64,000 bases of DNA from an uncultured Bacteroidaceae bacterium (GCA_905236065.1 CAJONZ010000095.1:1-64000), one strand, 5' to 3'; shown: positions 1 to 7,771, counted from the first letter of the stretch. Numbers and translations: made by a program. Notes: a model not told the origin generated them from the sequence alone.

Positions 1-589
1 GGCCGGGCACCTTGGCCTTCTCCTCCGGGGTGCGGCTGTCCAGGTGAATTTCCGAGCAGGGACCGCAGGGGCCTGTGTCGCCCATCTCCCAGAAGTTGTC
101 GTGCTTGTTGCCGTTGATGATGTGGTCCTTCGGCAAGAACTGCTCCCAGATGCTGGCAGCCTCGTCGTCACGGGCCAATCCCTCTTCGGGACTGCCCTCA
201 AACACCGTGGCATACAAGTCCTCCGGGTTAATCTTCAGCACATCCACGATGTACTCCCAAGCCCAGCTGATGGCCTCCTTCTTGAAGTAGTCGCCAAACG
301 ACCAGTTGCCCAACATCTCGAACATCGTGTGGTGGTACGTGTCGTGGCCCACCTCCTCCAGGTCGTTGTGCTTGCCGCTCACGCGCAGACATTTCTGCGT
401 GTCCGCCTGTCGGCGGCACTTCGGCACGGCATTGCCCAGGATGATGTCTTTGAACTGATTCATACCTGCATTGGTGAACATCAGCGTCGGGTCGTCCTTC
501 ACGACCATCGGAGCCGACGGCACAATCAAGTGCCCCTTGCTTTCAAAAAAAGACTTGAAAGACTCGCGTATCTCTTTTGCTGTCATCAT
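1..589 (-). CDS. alaS: alanyl-tRNA synthetase, N-terminal part (runs off the window)
   Basis: Cytoplasmic enzyme that charges tRNA-Ala. Only about the first 196 residues are here; the frame stays open to the left edge, which explains its absence from the ORF track. Reading the minus strand gives a start '[20 protein letters not shown]', then '[12 protein letters not shown]', '[11 protein letters not shown]' and '[11 protein letters not shown]', which are hallmark segments of the class II catalytic core of AlaS. The first of two adjacent ATG codons is used; the second (586) is an alternative. A good -33/-7 promoter lies 56 bases upstream. Family identity is very secure; the tRNA-recognition and editing domains lie outside the window. 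Confidence 0.97.
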   Translation of the reverse strand, partial: MMTAKEIRESFKSFFESKGHLIVPSAPMVVKDDPTLMFTNAGMNQFKDIILGNAVPKCRRQADTQKCLRVSGKHNDLEEVGHDTYHHTMFEMLGNWSFGDYFKKEAISWAWEYIVDVLKINPEDLYATVFEGSPEEGLARDDEAASIWEQFLPKDHIINGNKHDNFWEMGDTGPCGPCSEIHLDSRTPEEKAKVPG

Positions 590-644
590 GTGTAATTTGC
601 AATTTTTACAATTTCACGATTTACGTTTTTTACGATTCAAGCTG

Positions 645-675
645 CAAAGTTACGGCTTTTTGCAGAAAGACACAA
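645..675 (-). promoter_or_regulatory. alaS promoter
   Basis: On the minus strand TTG (675-673) is followed after 20 bases by TAACTTTG (652-645), matching the Bacteroidetes TTTG-N19-21-TAnnTTTG promoter. The short leader that follows is AT-rich with repeated TCGTAAA/TCGTGAA-like words. Confidence 0.75.
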
Positions 676-759
676 TAAAAAGAAAACAAAATGCGGTTTG
701 CCCCCTCATCTTGCCCCTCTTCGCTACGCTATTTTCCACGCACCGCTGCCTTTAAAATC

Positions 760-837
760 ACGCAGAACTCTATTGACGAATACAGTACTGCGTGAAATCG
801 AATACAGTTCTGCGTCATCTCCGATAGAGTTCTGCGT
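760..837 (+). repeat. 78-bp four-unit repeat element, copy A (orientation F-R-R-R)
   Basis: Four 15-bp units at 760, 779, 801 and 823. The first reads ACGCAGAACTCTATT; the other three are inverted copies such as AATACAGTACTGCGT. Spacers are 4, 7 and 7 bases, so later units recur every 22 bp. Unit 1 and unit 2 form a hairpin with 13 of 15 pairs and a 4-base loop. The same 78-bp layout occurs at 30026, 48122 and 62210. It lies between the blaR1 stop and the alaS promoter and has no credible ORF. Confidence 0.9.
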
Positions 838-879
838 CGTTTTAATATATATAATGTGGCTGCACCGTCACCCTAAAAT

Positions 880-909
880 CCTCGCACGATCATCACTGAC
901 AGTGCGAGG
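880..909 (-). terminator. hairpin downstream of the BlaR1-type gene
   Basis: A perfect 8-bp inverted repeat (CCTCGCAC / GTGCGAGG) lies about 50 bases past the stop of the minus-strand gene ending at 960 and, on that strand, is followed by ATTTTAGG. The loop contains a second small palindrome (CACTGACAGTG). A plausible but weak terminator, because the T-run is short. Confidence 0.5.
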
Positions 910-959
910 CGAGTTTAAACTTTTTAAACCAATCTATCTTATTAACTGACACATGTGTC

Positions 960-2711
960 TTACTGGAGGCGGAAGGTGAAAGGGATGGTCTGCTTCATCC
1001 TCACGGCCTTCCCCCTTTGCCTGGCAGGTTCCCATTTCGGCATGAGGCGGCAGATGCGGACGGCTTCCTCTTCGAGGCTCTTCTTCCATGCCTGCACCTC
1101 CTCGGGCGATTCGGAGGCTTCGGTGCCTTGTTGTTGCTGGACTTCCGTCTTTCGGGCCATTGCCGTGACGGTCACGCCCTCCGGGTCACTCATGATGCAG
1201 ATGACTACCTTGAAGTTGCTGCATGTACCGTCTTTCTCGACGATGAATTGGACAAGGAGGTTTCCTTGGATGTTGTGCTCCGCAGCCTCCTTCGGATAGC
1301 GAATGTTTCTGGATATGAACTGCATGAGGGCTTGCCGGCCACCGGGGAACTCAGCCGGTTCCTCGCAAATCTCGAAAACAGGGCTGTCGTCGCCGCTATA
1401 GACTTCTTGACCTTCGACGAGGATTTTCTGCACAGGCTTTCCGTCAAGGGTGTAATTGCCTGTTGCGTTCTTTGCCAGTCCCGGAATTTTTGTGAGCAGG
1501 GAGTCGGCAGGCATCTTCTGGGTATTCACCTTGATTTCTACGACACCGTTCTTGCCCTTGTCGCCATAGAGGGCTTGGGCGGGAGTGCCATTGAGCACCG
1601 TGATGCCCTCGACGTCCTCCGGGCTGATGTTGAGCAGCTTGGCAATGTTTTCCTCGTCAATCGTCTTGAAATCGGCGGGGAGGTTGACGGGTGTACCGTT
1701 TATCACGATGAGCGGGTCTTGGGGCGTGTTGTCGGGGCTTGCCGTCTCGACGGCTTCCTGGGTGGTAAGGATGGCCTCCTTTACCTTGTTGAGCGTCGGG
1801 ACTTCCTTGGTTTCCAAGGTTGCAACCATGTCTTCCACGGACGTTACTTCAGCGGGTGTGGCAAAGGCATTGAGGGTCAATGCCACCACGGGGATGGCGC
1901 AGAGTGCTTTGAGCATTCTCCACCGGGTTTTGGGTTCCTGGTACATCATAAGGATTCGTTTTTTGAGCGAGCCGTGATTCAGATTGTTGGTGAAAGGCTG
2001 CAGTCGGTTCCCGACGACCTTTATCACGAGTAGTTGTTGATATGATTTTGCATCGATGCCTTGGTTGATGACGGCCTGGTCTGCCTCGTATTCATGCACC
2101 GCCTTGAGGTCGCGGCTAAGGAACCAGATGAAGGGATTGAACCACTGGAACGTCTTTACGCACTGGAGCAGCAGGAGGTCGTAGGTGTGCCCTAAGCGGA
2201 TGTGCTCCTGTTCGTGAGTGAGGATATATTGGCGGCTCGTTTCGTAGTCCTTCACACTCATGACGACGAAGCGGAAGATGCTGAACGGAGGCACGTCGCA
2301 GTTGTGCAGGATGACGGTGTTGCCCCTCTCGTCGGTATGTCTCACCCCGTTGTGCATGAAGCGGATGAGCGAGAGGGCTTGCACGAGGGTAAGGAGGAGC
2401 AGGAGGCCGACGCCCGCCCAATAGATTCCCGTGAGTGCCTGCATCCAGGTGATGCCTGTTGCCAAGGTGGGTGTGACGACGATGGGTGTGGTGTCCTGCT
2501 CAATGTAGGTCTGCATCAGATAAACCTCTTCGTTCAGCGTCGTGGGGTGCGCCGTGGTGATGTGGAACAGCGGCACGATAAGCGACACAACCATGATGCC
2601 CAACAGCATGAAGCGGTTGAACCGGTGGAACGTTTCCTTGCTGAGTAGGACGAAGAAACAGCTGTATAGCAGTGCCAGCGTAATGGCGGCTTTGATAACG
2701 TATAGCATCAT
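960..2711 (-). CDS. BlaR1-type M56 membrane metallopeptidase with plug-like and TonB C-terminal domains
   Basis: Predicted inner-membrane sensor-protease, 583 residues. The N-terminal ~290 residues carry several hydrophobic segments and the zinc motif HEQEH (about residue 165, in 'THEQEHIRLGH') followed by 'HEYEADQAV' (about 210), as in BlaR1/MecR1 peptidase M56. After a hydrophobic segment near 270-290 there is a TonB-receptor-plug-like stretch ('DPLIVINGTPV', 'VEGITVLNGTPAQALYG') and, from about residue 450, a TonB C-terminal-like domain ('EFPGGRQALMQFISRNIRYP') whose middle is broken by an insertion of about 40 residues rich in Q and E. In Bacteroidetes such proteins are paired with a BlaI repressor, which is the gene directly upstream here (12-bp gap). 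By homology the protease would relieve repression on an envelope signal; the signal is unknown. The start could be either of two adjacent ATGs. Confidence 0.85.
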   Translation of the reverse strand: MMLYVIKAAITLALLYSCFFVLLSKETFHRFNRFMLLGIMVVSLIVPLFHITTAHPTTLNEEVYLMQTYIEQDTTPIVVTPTLATGITWMQALTGIYWAGVGLLLLLTLVQALSLIRFMHNGVRHTDERGNTVILHNCDVPPFSIFRFVVMSVKDYETSRQYILTHEQEHIRLGHTYDLLLLQCVKTFQWFNPFIWFLSRDLKAVHEYEADQAVINQGIDAKSYQQLLVIKVVGNRLQPFTNNLNHGSLKKRILMMYQEPKTRWRMLKALCAIPVVALTLNAFATPAEVTSVEDMVATLETKEVPTLNKVKEAILTTQEAVETASPDNTPQDPLIVINGTPVNLPADFKTIDEENIAKLLNISPEDVEGITVLNGTPAQALYGDKGKNGVVEIKVNTQKMPADSLLTKIPGLAKNATGNYTLDGKPVQKILVEGQEVYSGDDSPVFEICEEPAEFPGGRQALMQFISRNIRYPKEAAEHNIQGNLLVQFIVEKDGTCSNFKVVICIMSDPEGVTVTAMARKTEVQQQQGTEASESPEEVQAWKKSLEEEAVRICRLMPKWEPARQRGKAVRMKQTIPFTFRLQ

Positions 2712-2723
2712 GACATGAGTTTT

Positions 2724-3122
2724 TTATTTCTTAATAACTTCCAGTATTTCCCTCAAATCTTCCTCGGATACTTTTTCCTGTTCCACGAAGAAGGAAAGCA
2801 TGGACTTGAACGAGCCTTTGAAGAGCGTGGTCTTCACTTCCTTCATCACGCGGTTGGTGTATGCCTCGCGGGTGATGAGCGGAAAAAAGTAGAACGTCTT
2901 GCCGCTGCTCTCTTGCTTTTGTGAACGGATGAACCCCTTCGTCGTGAGAATCTTCAGGAAGGTGGCGATAGTGGAGTAGGCTGGTTGCGGCTCCGGGTAC
3001 TGCTCAATGATTTCATGGGTCGTCATGCCCTTTTCCATCGCCCCCTCGTCGTGCGTCCACAGGATGTTCATGATTTCCATTTCCGCCTTGGTCAGCGTTC
3101 GCTCGTTGGATGCTTGTTTCAT
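2724..3122 (-). CDS. BlaI/MecI/CopY-family transcriptional repressor
   Basis: 132-residue winged-helix repressor, normal length for the family. 'LTKAEMEIMNILW' and 'YSTIATFLKILTTKGFI' correspond to the DNA-binding region; the C-terminal half ('REAYTNRVMKEVKTTLFKGSFKSMLSFF') matches the dimerisation helices that are cleaved in classical BlaI. It is the first gene of a two-gene operon with the M56 protease. A perfect 7-bp-arm inverted repeat sits between the -33 and -7 boxes of its own promoter, so autorepression is likely. There is no beta-lactamase gene in the window, so the targets are unknown. Confidence 0.93.
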   Translation of the reverse strand: MKQASNERTLTKAEMEIMNILWTHDEGAMEKGMTTHEIIEQYPEPQPAYSTIATFLKILTTKGFIRSQKQESSGKTFYFFPLITREAYTNRVMKEVKTTLFKGSFKSMLSFFVEQEKVSEEDLREILEVIKK

Positions 3123-3151
3123 TTTATTTAAGTTTTTAGATTTTTGTGCCG

Positions 3152-3183
3152 CAAATTTAATCTAAAAGTTTAGATAAGCGCAA
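3152..3183 (-). promoter_or_regulatory. blaI promoter with embedded operator
   Basis: Minus-strand TTG (3183-3181), 21-base spacer, then TAAATTTG (3159-3152): a full Bacteroidetes promoter. The spacer holds ATCTAAA-AG-TTTAGAT (3160-3175), a perfect inverted repeat abutting the -7 box, where a bound dimer would block polymerase. A half-site TTTTTAGA occurs again at about 3133-3140. A 9-mer TTAGATATT recurs at 3234-3242 and 3255-3263, 21 bp apart. Confidence 0.75.
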
Positions 3184-3472
3184 GAAAAAACGCGGGAAAA
3201 TCAATCTTCCTCCCCAAACTTTAACTTGTTTTGTTAGATATTCCCCTTCATTTTTTAGATATTAAGACTTTGTGACACTCATTTCTTCTTCGGGCTCCGG
3301 TTGGAGTGCCAGACTACGTGCGCCATGACATCGTGTGGCAGGGGGTGGTATCATGTTTCGGTGCGGCCCAGGCCAGCTGAGTGCCGCCCGCTGGAATAAG
3401 AATGTGTTTGCTTTTCTTTTCATGTTACTCAGTTTTTCATGTTGATATTTCTGTTTATTCAATTCTTCTTTG
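3184..3472. other. intergenic stretch with no convincing gene
   Basis: Between the BlaI promoter and the toxin-antitoxin promoter I see only the TTAGATATT direct repeats (3234, 3255) and a minus-strand ORF (3262-3498) that overlaps the next promoter and has no recognisable features. It may be a decayed gene, but nothing in it can be named. Confidence 0.4.
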
Positions 3473-3480
3473 TACCTTTG
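3473..3480 (+). promoter_or_regulatory. -7 box of the toxin-antitoxin operon
   Basis: TACCTTTG matches TAnnTTTG and lies 27 bases before the antitoxin ATG at 3508. No clear -33 box at the usual distance. The position argues against the ORF-track start at 3439, which is upstream of this box. Confidence 0.6.
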
Positions 3481-3507
3481 CCGTCGCAAACCAAACATGT
3501 TAGGAGT

Positions 3508-3747
3508 ATGACAGCACTACAGATGAACGCAGAGTTATTTCGTGCCATGGGCGAGATAGCCGACGACGAAACGCTGATGGCCAAGGTCGTGAAGTATGTG
3601 AAGAAGCTGGCCGCACAGAAAAAGGCTGATCCGACGCTGATGACCAAGGAAGAGTTTTTCCGCCGCGTGGACGAGGCGAAGAAGGGGCCATTGTATGAAT
3701 TGAGAGAGGGCGAAACGCTGGATGACTTGATTAAGCGAGTGGTGTGA
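3508..3747 (+). CDS. antitoxin of a YoeB-type toxin-antitoxin pair
   Basis: 79 residues from 'MTALQMNAELF'; ATG at 3523 is an alternative. A highly charged helical protein ('AKVVKYVKKLAAQKKADPTLM' is longer than needed; the core is KVVKYVKKLAAQKK) ending in 'LREGETLDDLIKRVV'. The length, charge and position before a YoeB-like toxin with a one-base TGATG overlap are what assign the role; I do not see a definite YefM/Phd fold in the sequence itself. By family logic it would bind and neutralise the toxin and repress the operon. Confidence 0.75.
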   Translation: MTALQMNAELFRAMGEIADDETLMAKVVKYVKKLAAQKKADPTLMTKEEFFRRVDEAKKGPLYELREGETLDDLIKRVV

Positions 3748-4022
3748 TGGGTTACAGGGTTCAATATTATCGTCAGGCTCTTCTCGATGCCGCAAAATTG
3801 CAGCGCGAGGATCCCAAGGCTTACGAAAAGCTGAAGAAACTGGAGACCGAACTGAAGGAGCACCCGAAGACGGGTACTGGCAAGCCAGAACAGTTGAAAG
3901 GCAATCGCGGTGGACAGTGGAGTCGCCGCATCACGAAAAAGCACAGATTGGTGTATGAAATCCATGACATGGAGGTCATCGTGATTGTGCTTTCCGCCTA
4001 CGGGCATTACGACGATAAGTAG
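3747..4022 (+). CDS. yoeB: Txe/YoeB-family toxin (ribosome-dependent mRNA endonuclease)
   Basis: 91 residues, close to the 84 of E. coli YoeB. 'GKPEQLKGN', 'SRRITKKHRLVYEI' and the C-terminal 'SAYGHYDD' match the family's Glu, Arg and His active-site positions, so the toxin looks intact. YoeB toxins cut mRNA in the ribosomal A site. The ATG overlaps the antitoxin TGA by one base; a GTG at 3744 is an alternative start. Encoded alone with its antitoxin, followed by a DUF2442 remnant, which suggests a small accessory insertion. Confidence 0.92.
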   Translation: MGYRVQYYRQALLDAAKLQREDPKAYEKLKKLETELKEHPKTGTGKPEQLKGNRGGQWSRRITKKHRLVYEIHDMEVIVIVLSAYGHYDDK

Positions 4023-4041
4023 CGTTCCTTCATTAGACTGA

Positions 4042-4194
4042 GACATTATCCGCCGTCACCCCCATCCGCAGTACAACAAGTACCTCGACCCCCGCAAATT
4101 CAGCTGCTTCACCATTGACAATGGCAACATCGTGTGGGGAAAGAATTGGGACATGATTTCCCCCGTCGAGAATTTGTATGCTGGGAGATTATAG
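4042..4194 (+). pseudogene. C-terminal remnant of a DUF2442 protein
   Basis: An open frame with no start codon reads 'DIIRRHPHPQYNKYLD', 'SCFTIDNGNIVWGKNWDM' and 'ISPVENLYAGRL', then TAG. The 'F..F...NG.IVWG.NWD...P.E.LY' pattern is that of the end of DUF2442 proteins, usually about 80-100 residues and often found in toxin-antitoxin-like pairs. The N-terminal half is missing; a stop (4039-4041) directly precedes the frame. Too short for the ORF track and overlooked there. Confidence 0.7.
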
Positions 4195-4271
4195 ACAATA
4201 GCGAATAATGATATAAGCGGATAGACGACATACTGGCGGGGCTATCCGCTTTGAATAAGAACGATAACGAC

Positions 4272-5477
4272 ATGAAGAAAACTATCTTATCAATCATCCT
4301 TGCTCTCGCCACGATAACCGTTTTAGCCCAAGACAAACTTATCCGCGTGGCCGACAAGGCGTCATGGAAAAAGGATAATCCTCGGACGACGCTGTTTGAC
4401 CGCGAGAAGGCGCGACTGCTGATGCCGCAGGGAGCGACATTCGGCGTAGAATGCATCTCGTCGTTCTCGCCGGAATGGACGCTCACCTACGACTCCGTGG
4501 CTCGTGCGCTCGTCTATCGTGAGGCGCAGACAAACATCTGGTACACCACGTACAGAGCTACGCACAAAAATAAGAAGGTTAGCAAGGGACATTCCAAGTG
4601 GGTTTCCCGAAAGCGTCCAAAGAGCTACGTCGCCCCCGATGTCAAAACCTTCACGCTCCCCGTCAGCGATGACCAAGTGGCGATACTGCGAACTGTTTGG
4701 AAAACTGCCGTATATGGTGCCAAAGACCGCGAGGTATTCATCCTCGACGGTGTGAATTGGGAGTACTTTATCGACGGTCGCCGGGCGAAGTCGCATCGTG
4801 ACAAGAACGTGCTTGTGGCGTTTACCGAGGATTTGCGCAAAGCCGTCCGTAGTGGCGACACGAATCGCAAGGATTCGCTCATCAGCAACGAGTTCCAGCG
4901 CGTCATCGATGGTCTCACCCTCGCCCCACCACCTGAAGTGTTGCCGCCCGGCACTGTTCGAAAGCTCATCGTCTGGAAAGGCACGGTGCTCAACGACTCG
5001 CTCGCCGAATTCCGCAGCACCATCGGAACTATCGGGCTTGACGACCGGATCTATTTCTACCGCCGTCACCAGATGCTCAAAAGCATCAGCTACCATTACG
5101 AGGAGGATGAGAAGCGAGAGTTTGCTGAGAGATATGGCATTATGGCCAAGGATTTTGTGATGGAATTCGAGACTATGCCTGACACGCTATGCGACGCCTA
5201 CGTCCGCCAGCATCCCGAACTAATGCAGACGCGCCGCTACGTCGAGGGCTACGTTCTGGACGAAGATGGTAAGCCGCTGGCCGATGCCTGGGTCTATGTT
5301 CATAGCAATTCGCGAGCCAAGGGAGCGGCCACCGACAGCATCGGTCGCTTCGCCTTCTGGCTGCCGCGCACGGACACCCTGCTCGATGCCGACTGCGGCG
5401 AAAAATACAAAGGGGTTACTAAAGTCCCAATAACCGACGCACCCATCATTATCCGTCTGGAACGAAAAGGCATATGA
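4272..5477 (+). CDS. secreted protein of unknown function with a carboxypeptidase-regulatory-like C-terminal domain
   Basis: 401 residues from 'MKKTILSIILALATITVLAQ', a clear signal peptide; the ORF-track start 21 bases upstream would put charged residues before it. Residues ~20-310 are not recognised; they are basic and mostly alpha/beta in appearance, with 'APPPEVLPPGT' as a likely linker near 215. The last ~85 residues ('VEGYVLDEDGKPLADAWVYV', 'DSIGRFAFWLP') fit the CarboxypepD_reg/CNA-B-like beta-sandwich common in Bacteroidetes envelope proteins. Probably periplasmic or surface-located. No operon partner: the next gene is on the other strand. Confidence 0.7.
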   Translation: MKKTILSIILALATITVLAQDKLIRVADKASWKKDNPRTTLFDREKARLLMPQGATFGVECISSFSPEWTLTYDSVARALVYREAQTNIWYTTYRATHKNKKVSKGHSKWVSRKRPKSYVAPDVKTFTLPVSDDQVAILRTVWKTAVYGAKDREVFILDGVNWEYFIDGRRAKSHRDKNVLVAFTEDLRKAVRSGDTNRKDSLISNEFQRVIDGLTLAPPPEVLPPGTVRKLIVWKGTVLNDSLAEFRSTIGTIGLDDRIYFYRRHQMLKSISYHYEEDEKREFAERYGIMAKDFVMEFETMPDTLCDAYVRQHPELMQTRRYVEGYVLDEDGKPLADAWVYVHSNSRAKGAATDSIGRFAFWLPRTDTLLDADCGEKYKGVTKVPITDAPIIIRLERKGI

Positions 5478-5522
5478 AAATGGCCTTTGGCATTGAAGCG
5501 TAAGGTTTTATCACCTCGTTTT

Positions 5523-6542
5523 TTAGAATTGTTCCAGAATGCGGATGCGTTCAGCGGTGTCAGGATGGGTGGCAAAGAGGGAGTTGAAGCTGCTGAGAAA
5601 GGATTGCTGATGGGGCTGGGGGTGGACGATGAAGAGTTGAGCCACGTCGTCGCGTTCTATGTGGGCAAGACCGGGATCACCTGAGATTTTGCGCAAGGCG
5701 GAGGCGAGGGCACGGGGGTTGCCGCAGAGTTCGGCACCACCGGCGTCGGCCATGAATTCGCGTTTGCGGCTGATGGCAAAGCGGGTGAGCAGGGTGAAAA
5801 AGTAGGCGAGGGCGGTGCAGGCAATGGCAATGACGATGGCGAGCAGGGTGCCGACACCGTTGGAGCTGCCACCGCGTCGGTCGCTGCGGCTGGAGGATGA
5901 GCTGAATCCGCCATAGAGAAACATGCGGAAGACGACGTTGGTGAGCAGGTTCAGCACGGTGCTGATGATGCCGACGAAGACGATGCTGGTGATGAGCACG
6001 CGGGTGTCGTGATTGCGGATGTGGGTGAGTTCGTGGCCGATGACGCCAGAGAGTTCGTCGTCGTTGAGGCGGTTGCAGATGCCGGTGGTCACGGTGACGG
6101 TGTAGGTGTCTTTGTTGATGCCAGAGGCGTAGGCGTTGAGCTGTGGGTCATCGACGACGTTGATTTTGGGCATGTCCATGCCACCGGCGATGCAGAGATT
6201 CTCGACGATGTTGTAAATGCGTGGGTTTTCCCGTCGGCTGAGGGGACGGGCACCGGTGGAAGCTTGAATCATGCGGGTGTTGAAGAGGTAGGCAATGGTG
6301 AACCAGATGCCTACGCCGACGATGACGAAGGGAATGGTCTGCTGCCAATAGGCATTGACCACATCGCTGTGGAAGACGGTCTGCGAGTAGCCGTATGCGT
6401 CGTAGCCGACGGTCTCGAAGCCAGTGGTGAGGGCGAGGAAAACCCACACCGTGGCAAGGATGATGCAAGGAAAAGACAGGAGCAACAGAATGCTGTTTCT
6501 GTTGTTCCTGTTGATTTGGGTTTGTATGCCGACGTAGTGCAT
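5523..6542 (-). CDS. M48-family membrane metallopeptidase (HtpX-like)
   Basis: 339 residues. Two hydrophobic segments near the N-terminus, the zinc motif HELTH in 'GVIGHELTHIRNHD', two more hydrophobic stretches with a Gly/Ser-rich insert ('GGFSSSSSRSDRRGGSSNG'), then 'SRKREFMADAGGAEL' with the third ligand region. HtpX relatives degrade damaged membrane proteins. I prefer the ATG at 6542, four bases after the lemA stop, to the TTG at 6557, which would overlap lemA. A lemA-htpX pairing is common in Bacteroidetes. Membrane topology is inferred from hydrophobicity only. Confidence 0.9.
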   Translation of the reverse strand: MHYVGIQTQINRNNRNSILLLLSFPCIILATVWVFLALTTGFETVGYDAYGYSQTVFHSDVVNAYWQQTIPFVIVGVGIWFTIAYLFNTRMIQASTGARPLSRRENPRIYNIVENLCIAGGMDMPKINVVDDPQLNAYASGINKDTYTVTVTTGICNRLNDDELSGVIGHELTHIRNHDTRVLITSIVFVGIISTVLNLLTNVVFRMFLYGGFSSSSSRSDRRGGSSNGVGTLLAIVIAIACTALAYFFTLLTRFAISRKREFMADAGGAELCGNPRALASALRKISGDPGLAHIERDDVAQLFIVHPQPHQQSFLSSFNSLFATHPDTAERIRILEQF

Positions 6543-6546
6543 TTGC

Positions 6547-7110
6547 TTAGAATTCAATCTTCGGAGCAGTCTCTAAGGTCTGGCGTTCGGAGGCTTGAAT
6601 CTCGTACATGGGTTCTTTCTGGAAGCCGAACATGCCGGCAAGGAGATTGCCAGGGAAGGTCTGCACGGCGTTGTTCAACTCGCGAGTGGTGGAGTTGAAG
6701 AAACGGCGGGTGGCAGCGAGCTTGTTCTCGATGTCGGCCAGTTCTCCTTGCAGTTGCAGGAAGTTTTGGTTGGCTTTCAGGTCGGGATAGGCTTCCACGC
6801 TGACTTTCAGTCCGGCCAGTGCGCTGGAGAGTTGTTGGTCGGCTTGGATTTTGTCGTTGATGTTGGTGGCTGACATGGCGGCGGTTCGGGCTGCCGTGAT
6901 TTTCTCCAACAATTCTTTCTCGTGGGTTGCGTAGCCTTTTACGGTGGCCACGAGTTGCGGAATGAGGTCGAAACGTTGCTTCAACTGTACGTCGATATTG
7001 GCGAATGCGTTTTCACGATTGTTGCGCAGTTTGACGAGGTTGTTGTAGATGGAGATGGCTCCAAAGACCAGCACAACGACAACGACGATGAGGATAAGTG
7101 TGGTTGACAT
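6547..7110 (-). CDS. lemA: LemA family protein
   Basis: 187 residues, usual length. One N-terminal transmembrane segment ('LILIVVVVVLVFGAISIY') followed by a long helical, probably coiled-coil domain with the family signatures 'NNLVKLRNNRENAFANIDVQLKQR' (first part) and 'FPGNLLAGMFGF'. The biochemical role of LemA is not settled; it is usually membrane-anchored and here sits directly upstream of the M48 peptidase gene, suggesting a shared membrane-quality-control job. Confidence 0.95.
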   Translation of the reverse strand: MSTTLILIVVVVVLVFGAISIYNNLVKLRNNRENAFANIDVQLKQRFDLIPQLVATVKGYATHEKELLEKITAARTAAMSATNINDKIQADQQLSSALAGLKVSVEAYPDLKANQNFLQLQGELADIENKLAATRRFFNSTTRELNNAVQTFPGNLLAGMFGFQKEPMYEIQASERQTLETAPKIEF

Positions 7111-7125
7111 GTGATGTGTATGTTT

Positions 7126-7758
7126 TTATTTTTCCTCTTCTTTTTTCGGGGCGTTTTTCTTGTCTTTTGCGTAGCGCTTGTTAAGGGCTTTTACGACTTC
7201 GTTGGTGATGTCGAATTTCGGGTTGCCGTAGAGCACGTTGTCGATGCCAGACGATTTACAGAGGATGAAGTCGAAGCCTTTCTCCTTGGCGTAGGATTTC
7301 ATGAAGTTCTGAATGGTGTCGGTCAGAGCCTGCAGTTCTTTCTGATATTCTTCCTGGAGTGAGGCAGAGAGACGCTGCTGCAAGTCTTGGATGTCTTGCT
7401 GGAGTTTGGCGAGGCGGGCTTGTTCGCTTTCGTACTGCTGCTGGGTGAGCTGGTTGCTCTGTGCCTTGCGCTGGAATTCTTGTACCTGGGTAGCAAAGCT
7501 TTTGCCTTTGGCGTTGATAGTCGATTCGGCGTTGGCTTGCTTTTTCTGGAAGTTTTCGCTGGCTTCCTTGTAGAGTTCATACTGGTTGGTCAGTGTGTCG
7601 ATGAGGACGAAGGCGATTTTCAGGTCGCTGCCTTGGGCTTCGACGGTCTGCTGGGTTGTCTCGGCTTCTGGTTGGTTCTTGGATGTGTTACCGTTACATG
7701 CTGTCAGGATGACGGCAAGAAGGGTGAGAAGAGAGAGTGTGAAATTTCTGAGTTTCAT
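7126..7758 (-). CDS. OmpH/Skp-family periplasmic chaperone-like lipoprotein
   Basis: 210 residues with a lipoprotein signal ('LTLLAVILTAC', Cys about residue 21). After a low-complexity linker comes 'LKIAFVLIDTLTNQY', the usual first beta strand of Skp/OmpH, then a long charged coiled-coil arm (residues ~65-150) and the return strand 'FDFILCKSSGIDNVLYG'. Skp binds unfolded outer-membrane proteins. The lipid anchor makes it atypical compared with soluble Skp, but Bacteroidetes have several such paralogues. Co-directional with lemA (15-bp gap). Confidence 0.85.
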   Translation of the reverse strand: MKLRNFTLSLLTLLAVILTACNGNTSKNQPEAETTQQTVEAQGSDLKIAFVLIDTLTNQYELYKEASENFQKKQANAESTINAKGKSFATQVQEFQRKAQSNQLTQQQYESEQARLAKLQQDIQDLQQRLSASLQEEYQKELQALTDTIQNFMKSYAKEKGFDFILCKSSGIDNVLYGNPKFDITNEVVKALNKRYAKDKKNAPKKEEEK

Positions 7759-7771
7759 ATTGATTAAGTTT

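Noticed and set aside
1017-2033. 338-codon plus-strand ORF opposite the BlaR1-type gene, and the similar 40831-42351 ORF opposite thiL/pnp
   Set aside because: Both are antisense frames to clearly identified genes with intact motifs.
3262-3498. 78-codon minus-strand ORF upstream of the toxin-antitoxin pair
   Set aside because: It overlaps the antitoxin -7 box, has no signal, domain or promoter, and its sequence is Pro/Arg-rich like chance ORFs. A decayed gene cannot be excluded.
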